Positions 57,230 through 64,000 of a DNA stretch of 64,000 nt are shown one piece after another (the stretch's first letter is position 1; each line of letters opens with the position of its first letter). Both the position numbers and the translations under genes were made by a program. The notes beneath the pieces are model-generated. The model had not been told where the DNA came from. It ran no database searches and saw only the letters and a list, made by a program, of their open reading frames with translations. Source of the stretch: Ovis canadensis (lineage: Eukaryota; Chordata; Mammalia; Artiodactyla; Bovidae); assembly GCF_042477335.2 (NCBI RefSeq), contig NC_091247.1, positions 231,397,001 to 231,461,000 of the forward strand, given 5' to 3'.

Positions 57230-57480
57230 GAGGACTTCCCTGCTTGTCCAGTGGGCAAGAATCCACCATGCAATACAGGGGACAGATGTTCAGTCCCTGG
57301 TCTGGGACAAAGATCCCGCATGCTGCGGAGCAAGTAAGCCCGTGCACTGTGGCGAGCGTCTGCTCACTGCGCTGAGAATCCGCGCGCTGTGATGGAAGAT
57401 CCCTCACGATGCAGCCAAGATTCCGAGTGCCGCAGCTAAGACCATCGCAGCCAGCTAAGTAAATAAATAAAACTTTAAAA
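57230..57480 (+). mobile_element. CHR-type tRNA-Glu SINE, long form
   Basis: aggacttccctgcttgtcca head, ttcagtccctggtctgggac and an aagtaaataaataaaac tail. Confidence 0.82.
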
Positions 57481-57519
57481 GTAAATTAAGCCATCTCTTC
57501 AGAAGTCGGAAGAGACTTG

Positions 57520-57690
57520 TTCTTTGGTCTCTAAGTCATGTCCGACTCCTCTGAACCGCGGCTGCAGCACACTGGGCTTCCCTGTCCTTCACTGTCTCCC
57601 GGAGTTTGCTCAGACTCGTGTTCACCCTCTTCTGGAGGCCGGTTCTGGCCAGTTCTGCATCTGACAGGGCTTTGACTGGATTTCCAGAGT
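57520..57690 (-). mobile_element. BovB 3' fragment, diverged
   Basis: tctaagtcatgtccgactcc, ctgcagcacactgggcttcc and cactgtctcccggagtttgc are the inverted BovB 3' terminus. Similarity fades after about 57640. Confidence 0.7.
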
Positions 57691-58736
57691 CCAGATGGTT
57701 CAGCGTAGTCTTAGGTAAACTATTCTTGGTAATCATTTAAACTTACCTTCATGCTTGTGGCTATTTCTTCTTTCACTTCTGAGTTTAGACTTCTATTCGT
57801 CGGTTCCTGCCAGCCACCCCCTTTCTCTGGGTCTCCCTCCTGCCGCCCCTAGCGGACTGTGTCCAGTATGGACGTGCTCTTGCTTGTGGACTGATGGATT
57901 GCGCAGGTATCCGCTGCTCTCCATGGACTTGCGTTGTCATTTTTTTCCAGACCAGTGAGGTTTCCGCGGTGTGTTGAGAAATGTTTACCTACTGACTCTC
58001 TGGGAGAGTCAGAATCCTCCTCGCTTACAGCGTCTGTTGATTCCGCAGTGCAGAGCTCCCCTCATGCCCACGTCCACCTACCAGTGTGACGCCACTGAAG
58101 CCGGCTCCGGGAGAGGCGCTGCTCCGCTGCCTCGAGCAAGCTGTGCCCACCCCGGCCACCGCTGAGCCCAGCCTCGGCGGCACGGTGCCTGTGTCTCTGT
58201 CTCCTCCTCTCTGCCATCGGTACCTCTGAGGAGAGGCTGTGCCAGTCCTGTTCCGGGCTCCTCACCCAGAGGGCAGCTCGAGTCGCCCTCACAGTGGCCC
58301 TCTTTGGAGGGGCTCCTTGTCCCAGTTTTCAGGTGAGGACCCGACACACAAGAGGCCGGGTCACCCAGCAGAGCCAGCGCTTGAGACTGCCCTGTGGCCG
58401 GAGCCTCCTTTTCCCTTAGCAACAGTCTCTGCCACAGAATGTCCGCTTCTCAAGGGCTCTGCTCATGGAACTGCGTGGTCGCACGGGCAGCGTTTCTCTT
58501 TGGAAGCTGCCTTCTGTCTGATGGTCGTACTGACTAGAAAAAGAGCAGCAGCAGCACTTGAAGTTCCTCTTTTGGCTCTTGGATGAGAGTCTGGAAGGTA
58601 ATGGCAGTCCTTTGCTTGGCATTCCCGAGAGACTGGAGGGTGTTGTCAGGATATGACAGGAATGCTTGTAGAGCATTGGAGCTCAGGCATAACCAGAGAT
58701 ACCTCGAGTCACCACGCCGCGTCACAAGCCAGGTGT
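57691..58736. other. PPP6R2 intron, unassigned
   Basis: Unique sequence with no convincing exon or repeat. Confidence 0.45.
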
Positions 58737-59246
58737 TGTTCAGTTGCTCAGTCATGCCCGACTCCTTGCGACTCCGTGAACGGCAACACGCCAGGCTTCC
58801 TTGCCCTTCACTATCTCCCAGTTTGCTCAAACTCGTGTCCATCGAGTTGGTGATGCCATCCAACCATCTCATCCGCTGCCATCCCTTTATTCTCCTGTCC
58901 TCAATCTTTCCCAGCATCAGAGTTTTTTCCAGTGAGTCAGCTCTTTCCATCAGGTGGCCAAAGTATTGGAGCTTCAGTGTTAGTCCTTCCAATTAATATT
59001 CAGGGTTGATTTCCTTTAGGATTGACTGGTTTGATCTTGCTGTCCAAGGGTCTGTCTGGAATCTTCTCCAGCACCAGTTTGAAAGCATCAATTCTTTGGT
59101 GCCCCACTTTCTTTATAGTCCAGCTCTCACATCCATACATGGCTACTAGAAAAACCATAGCTTTGACTATACAGACCTTTGTTGGCAAAGTGATGTTTCT
59201 GCTTTTTAATACGCTATCTAGGTGTGGCATAGCTTTTCTTCCAGGT

Positions 59247-59290
59247 GCAAGCATAGCTTTTTTTTTTTTTTTTTTGCAAGCATAGCTTTT
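59247..59290 (-). repeat. Poly(T) tract between 15-bp direct repeats inside BovB
   Basis: gcaagcatagctttt occurs at 59247-59261 and 59276-59290 with only T residues between (T run 59258-59275). The second copy is followed by aattt, so the junction reads TTTT/AA, the L1 endonuclease preference. It looks like an insertion consisting of a poly(A) tail alone on the minus strand. Confidence 0.65.
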
Positions 59291-60516
59291 AATTTCATGG
59301 CTGCAGTCACCATCTGCAGTGATTTTGGAGCTCAAGAAAACAAAGTCTGTCACTGTTTCCATTTTTTTCCCTATCTATTTGCCATGAGGTGATGGGACTG
59401 GATGTCATGATCTTAGTTTTTTGAATGTTGAGTTTTAAGCCAGCTTTTTCGCTCTCCTCTTTAATTTTCATCAAGAGGCTCTTCAGTTCTTCTTCACTTT
59501 CTGCCGTAAGGGTGTTGTCATCTGCATACCTGAGGTTACTGATATTTCTCCTGGCAGTCTTGATTCCAGCTTGTGCTTCATCCAGCCAGGCATTTTGCAT
59601 GATGTACTCTGCATATAAATTAAATAAGCAGGGTGACAGTATACAGCCTTGTTGTACTCATTTCAAATTTTGAACCAGTCCAATGTTTCATGTCCGGTTC
59701 TAAGTTTTGCTTCTTGGTTTCTTTGCTTCTATGGGTTTCTCAGGAGGCAGGTAAGGTGGTCTAGTATTCCCATCTTTTTAAGAATTTTCCATAGTTGGTG
59801 GTGACCAACATAGTCAAAGGCTTTAGTATAGTCAGTGAAGCAGAAGTAGATATTTTTCTGGAATTCTTTTGCTTTTTCTGTGATCCAGCAGATGTTGTCA
59901 ATTTCATCTCTGGTTCCTCTTGCCTTTTCTGAATTCAGCTTGTACTTCTGAAAGTTCTCAGTTCGTGTGGTGTTGAAGGTTCGCTTGAAGGATATTGGGC
60001 ATTAGTTTGCTAGCATGTGAAATGAACGCAGTTGTGTGGTAGTTTGAGCATTCTTTGGCATTGCCCTTCTTTGGGATTGGAATGAAAGCCGACCTCTTCC
60101 AGTCTTGTGGCCACTACAGACTTTTCCAAATTTGCTGGTATATTGAGTGCAGCACTTTAATAGCATCATCATTTAGGATTTGAAATAGCTCAGCTGGAAT
60201 TTTGTCACCTCCGCTAGTTTGGTTGGTAGTAATGCTTGCTAAGGCCCGCTTGACTTCACACTCCAGAGTGTCTGGCTCTAGGTGAGTGATCACACCATCC
60301 TGGTTATCCAGGTCATTAAGATCTTTTTCGTAGAGTTCTTTTGTGTGTTTTTCCTACCTCTGCTTAGTATCTTCTGCTTCTGTTAGGTCCATAGCGTTTC
60401 TGTCCTTTATTGTGCCCATTTTTGCGTGGAATGTTCCCATGGTCTCTCTGATTCCCTTGAAAAGCTCTCCAGTCTTTCGCATCCTGTTGTTTTTCTCTGT
60501 CTCTCTGCACTGTTCA

Positions 60517-60722
60517 CTGAAAGTGAAAGTGAAAGCGTTAGTCTCTCAGTTGCGTCCGACTCTTTGCGACCCCATGAACTGTAGCCTACCAGGTTCCTCT
60601 GTCCATGGGATTCTCCCCTGGAGTGGGTAGCCACCTTCTCCAGGGGATCTTCTTGACCCAGGGATCAAACCCAGGTTTCCTGCGTTGCAGGCAGATATTT
60701 TACTGTTTGAGCCATCAGGGAA
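60517..60722 (-). mobile_element. Bov-tA SINE nested in BovB
   Basis: gtgaaagtgaaagcgttagt, ccatgaactgtagcctacca and tgtttgagccatcagggaag. BovB text continues on both sides (ctgcactgttcac before, gaaggctttcttctctc after). Confidence 0.92.
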
Positions 60723-61106
60723 GAGAAGGCTTTCTTCTCTCTTTGCTGTTGGAACTCTGGGTTCAGATGGGTATATCTTTCTTTTTCTCCCTTTCCTTTC
60801 GCTTCTCTTCTTTCCTCAGCTGTTGGTAAGGCCTCCTTAGACAGCCATGTTGCCTTGTTGCATTTCTTTTTATTGGGGATGGTTTTGGTCACCACCTCCT
60901 GTACCGTGTTACGAACCTCCGTCCATAGTTCTTCAGGCGCTCTGTCGATCAGATCTCATCCCTTGAATCCATTTGCCACTTCCACTGTATAATCCTAAGG
61001 AATTTGATTTAGTTCATAGCTGAATGGCCTAGTGGTTTTCTCTACTTTCTTCAGTTTTAAGTCTGAATTTTGCCATAAGGAGCTCATGATCTGAGCCACA
61101 ATCATG

Positions 61107-61624
61107 AGCCAGTGCCTTGTTCTAAGGATGAGCTGTCAGTGGCGGGCCTCTGGGTCATCTTGGGAAGGAAAGTTAGCCTTCTTGTAGGCAAGGGCCCGGT
61201 AAGAAGATGCCAGCATCTCTTTGGAGGGCAGCACAGAGTTGTCGGGATACAAGAAGTGTGTGGATAAGAAGTGTGCAGCTGTTACCTGAGTGACGGTTCT
61301 GGAACCAGTTTATACCAGTTCCTTGGGCGGTGAGATGAGGTCACCTAAACTGGTGCTGTCACTGTGAACTCTTCACGGATGCTGCTGATGAGATGACCCG
61401 TTTCTTAAAGTACTTGGTAGCCACCAAAGCTCAGGAATGTTATTACACAGAGATTTTTGGTTGAATGACCTAGAGCTGTCCCGATGTGGGCCAGTGAGGT
61501 GATGGTCAGTCTAAGTGAGTGACTTAGAGAGTAATTCAGTTTTATTTCTACTCACAGTGCTGGTTTATATGTCATAGGTGAGATGGGCAAAGGTGAGCTT
61601 TTCTTTAAAAAATCGGTTTTTAAA
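61107..61624. other. PPP6R2 intron, unassigned
   Basis: Unique sequence with no exon or named repeat recognised. Confidence 0.45.
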
Positions 61625-61885
61625 GTTATTCATTTTTGGCTGCATTGGGTCTTCGTTGCCGCCCATGGGCTTTCTCTGTTTGTGATGAGGAGGGACTCCT
61701 CTCCAGTCGGGGTGGGCAGTCTTCTCATCGCAGCGGCTCTTCTCATTGTGGAGCACAGGCTCCGAAGTTCTGGTGTGCAGGCTTAGTTGCCTTGCGGCCT
61801 GTGGGGTCTTGGACCAGGGATCGAACCTGTGTCGCCTGGATTTGCAGGCAGGTCTCGTGACCACTGGACCACCAGGGAAGGCCCC
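61625..61885 (-). mobile_element. CHR-type tRNA-Glu SINE, long form
   Basis: Inverted: tttttggctgcattgggtct, gaccagggatcgaacctgtg and gaccactggaccaccaggga. Confidence 0.88.
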
Positions 61886-61989
61886 TAAAGTGTGTCTTTT
61901 GTTGGAGATTGTTTCTAAAAATTAAATCTGAGAAAATTCTTTTGCATTGATTGTCCATATACTATACTACTATTAAAATTATTAGTACT

Positions 61990-62110
61990 AATTTCTTTTT
62001 TAAAATTCATTTTTATTGAAGCACAGCTGGTTTACAGTGCTGTCTGTCAGTGTTACTTTCTGCCATTTTGTTTCACATTTCCCTTTACTGGTACCTCCCT
62101 GTTTTTATAT
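61990..62110 (-). mobile_element. Artiodactyl L1 3'-end fragment
   Basis: tttttattgaagcacagctg and gtttacagtgctgtctgtca are the inverted L1 3' terminus; a forward copy of the same terminus is at 37165-37420. A short GT repeat follows at 62182-62198. Confidence 0.6.
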
Positions 62111-62390
62111 CTCCTTTTCTATTTTCCGTCAGATAGATCATTTTTGTTTCACTCCTGATTAAAAGTCACACATTCTATTTTGTGCGTGTGTGTGTGTGAG
62201 GCCTTCTTGAACTTAAGACCTTTTGCCATGGGTGTTTGACTTTTCAAGTGTCACAGGATCTTTGCTTTCCTTCAGTAAGACGACTGTCCTAACACGCTCC
62301 TCTCCTGATTGACATGCCCCCAAATTCTGACCTCTGCTCTATTTTATTTAAAAATGTGAGTAGTGATTGAAGGATATGTTAGGATTCTTG

Positions 62391-62710
62391 GGCTTCCCTG
62401 GTGACTCAGTGGTAAAGAGTCTGCCTGCCAATGCAGGAGACACAGTTTTGATCCCTGATCTGGGAAGATCCCATGTGCCTTGGAACAGCTAAGATTGTGT
62501 GCCGCTCCCCTGGGCCTCTGGTCAGAGCGGGAGCTGCGCCTGTGAAGCCCTCGTGCCCGGGAGCCTGTGCACTGCAGGAGAGAGGCCACCACAGTGAGGA
62601 GCCCGCACGCCGCGCTGAGGCGCAGCCCCTGCTCACTGCACGTAGAGAGGGGCCTGTGCAGCAGGCGAGACCCAGCACAGCCCAAAGTGAATACACAGTG
62701 TTTTGGAAAA
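62391..62710 (+). mobile_element. CHR-type tRNA-Glu SINE, long form
   Basis: gggcttccctggtgactcag head, ttgatccctgatctgggaag, and gacccagcacagcccaaagt at the tail. Near full length. Confidence 0.88.
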
Positions 62711-63049
62711 AGGATATGTTAGGGTTCCTTATCATGTTACTGGATAATGCAAAGCTTGTTTTAGTAGCAGTTTTGTAGCGATTCTGGGTGGGAGTGGTAG
62801 GTGGTTTCTGCCTCCATGAAGAAGACCTGTGGGATATGCCTGAGGCTGAGGTCAGGCTGCAGGCGGAGAGGCGGAAGGGGCCCTGGGGGAGACTGTCTTC
62901 TGCTTTGTTGTTGTTACTGAAATCCTGTAGATGTTTTTGTAAATTGCAGATTATTTCATAGTAAGCCTCTCCAATTTATGAATCCTTTCTAAATCTTGCG
63001 CTCAGCTTTATGGCTGTTTCGTCAGTGGCTGTTTGCCTTCAGTCTTTGT
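62711..63049. other. PPP6R2 intron, unassigned
   Basis: Unique sequence with no exon seen. Confidence 0.4.
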
Positions 63050-63330
63050 TTTAACGGTTTCTGGGCCTCTCTGCTGTTGCGCGCAGTGCTGGCTGTGCAT
63101 GGCTGCGCCTGGCCTTTCTCCCGGTGGCGCGGGCGGGGGCAGCGCTCTGCGTGCTCGGCGGCTCACGGTGGCTCACAGCGGCTCCTCGCGCTGCGTGCCT
63201 GGGCTCTGGGTGCAGGGCTTCGTTCACGGCAGCACGCGGGCACAGTAGCTGTGCCCCGCAGCACGTGGGGTCTTCCCAGATCAGGGATTGAACCTGTATC
63301 TTTTGTATTGTCAGGCAGGTTCTTTTTTTT
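63050..63330 (-). mobile_element. CHR-type tRNA-Glu SINE, long form, GC-rich
   Basis: Inverted copy with ctgctgttgcgcgcagtgct, cccagatcagggattgaacc and attgtcaggcaggttc. It lacks the final gaccactgg block and is followed by a T-rich run. Confidence 0.7.
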
Positions 63331-63344
63331 TTTCCTTTCTCCCC

Positions 63345-64000
63345 CCGCCTTTTTTTGGTAATATAAATGTATTAATTTTAATTGGAGGCTCATTACTTTA
63401 CAATATTACATTGGTTTTGCCATACACTGACATGAATCCACCACGGGTGTACACGTGTTCCCCATCCTGAACCCCCTCCCACCCCCTCCCCATCCCAGCC
63501 CTCTGGGTTGTCCCAGTGCACCAGCCCCCAGCACCCTGTCTCATGCATGGAACCTGGACTGGTGATTCGTTTCACATATGATAACATACATGTTTCAATG
63601 CCATTCTCCAAAATCATCCCACCCTTGCCCGCTCCCAGAGTCCAAAAGACTGTTGTATACACCTGTGTCTCTTTTGCTGTCTTGCATACAGAGTTATCGT
63701 TACCATCTTTCTAACTTCCATATATATGTGTTAGTATACTGTATTGGTGTTTTTCTTTCTGGCTAACTTCATTCTGTATAATCAGCTCGAGTTTCATCCA
63801 CCTCATTAGAACTGAGGTGGATTCAAATGAATTCTTTTTAACGGCTGAGTAATACTCCATTGTGTATATGTACCACAGCTTTCTTATCCATTCATCTGCT
63901 GATGGACATCTAGGTTGTTTCCATGTCCTGGCTATTATAAACAGTGCTGCGATGAACATGGGCGCACGTGTCTCTTTCAATTCTGGTTTCCTCGGTGTGT
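63345..64000 (-). mobile_element. L1 LINE 3' end, antisense, runs off the window
   Basis: Inverted ruminant-type L1: the 3' UTR lies at 63350-63720 and then ORF2 C-terminal coding (minus strand 63980-63711 reads KLWYIYTMEYYSAVKKN, the conserved L1 ORF2 end). It continues past 64000. The intact frame over about 90 residues suggests a fairly young copy. Confidence 0.9.

Larger units (their letters stand above)
58737..61106 (-). mobile_element. BovB LINE, longest copy in the window, reverse
   Basis: Inverted RTE-type LINE from the 3' tail (cagttgctcagtcatgcc) through RT (59600-59307 in translation: [20 protein letters not shown]) to the endonuclease-side region ending near ctcatgatctgagccac. 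It has multiple stops and frameshifts, so it is inactive. About 2.16 kb of BovB remains after removing the nested SINE at 60517-60722 and the T-tract insert. Confidence 0.93.

Noticed and set aside
41605-64000. Search for the canonical PPP6R2 N-terminus (MFWKFDLN)
   Set aside because: Not found in any frame. The first coding exon must lie beyond the right edge, so the gene name rests on synteny and promoter structure.

Overview
This is a GC-rich vertebrate window followed by a retrotransposon-rich one. Bov-tA/Bov-A2 SINEs, tRNA-Glu-derived CHR-type SINEs and BovB (RTE-clade) LINEs with readable reverse-transcriptase reading frames point to a ruminant, most likely a bovid such as cattle. The host genes are in the order PLXNB2(-), DENND6B(-), PPP6R2(+), matching human 22q13.33. 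A position on bovine chromosome 5 is inferred from synteny and was not tested.

Layout. Positions 1-2683 hold the first five coding exons of PLXNB2 on the minus strand: signal peptide, Sema domain and PSI region. From 2684 to about 16830 is the PLXNB2 5' region, mostly unique sequence with three CpG islands (about 4.2-5.0, 8.9-9.9 and 16.0-16.8 kb). Each island has a minus-strand splice-donor-like site, so alternative first exons are possible; the 16.5 kb island is the likeliest main promoter. DENND6B follows on the minus strand. All 20 coding exons could be placed with GT-AG junctions, giving a 582-residue protein from ATG 30256 to stop 19674, with a probable 3' UTR reaching about 17.68 kb. 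Its CpG-island promoter (30.0-30.6 kb) carries a strong RFX X-box. From 31 to 41.4 kb is an intergenic stretch of nested SINE, BovB, L1 and MLT1 LTR remnants. A CpG island at 41.44-42.36 kb with a YY1-type start element and a GC donor-bearing exon on the plus strand is read as the PPP6R2 promoter and noncoding exon 1. From there to 64 kb is PPP6R2 intron, full of SINEs, BovB and antisense L1 fragments, plus a C-rich minisatellite at 54.3-55.1 kb. One convincing small exon lies at 56639-56765. No PPP6R2 protein-coding exon homologous to the canonical N-terminus is visible.

The genes do not form one pathway. Plexin-B2 is a semaphorin receptor, DENND6B is a DENN-type Rab exchange factor, and PPP6R2 is a protein phosphatase 6 regulatory subunit.

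I found no previously undescribed system. The most useful observations are the nested BovB-in-BovB insertion with a visible target-site duplication, a poly(T)-only insertion with a 15-bp duplication at an L1-type cut site, the candidate PPP6R2 leader exon with an open upstream frame, the RFX-type promoter elements, and the alternative PLXNB2 promoters.
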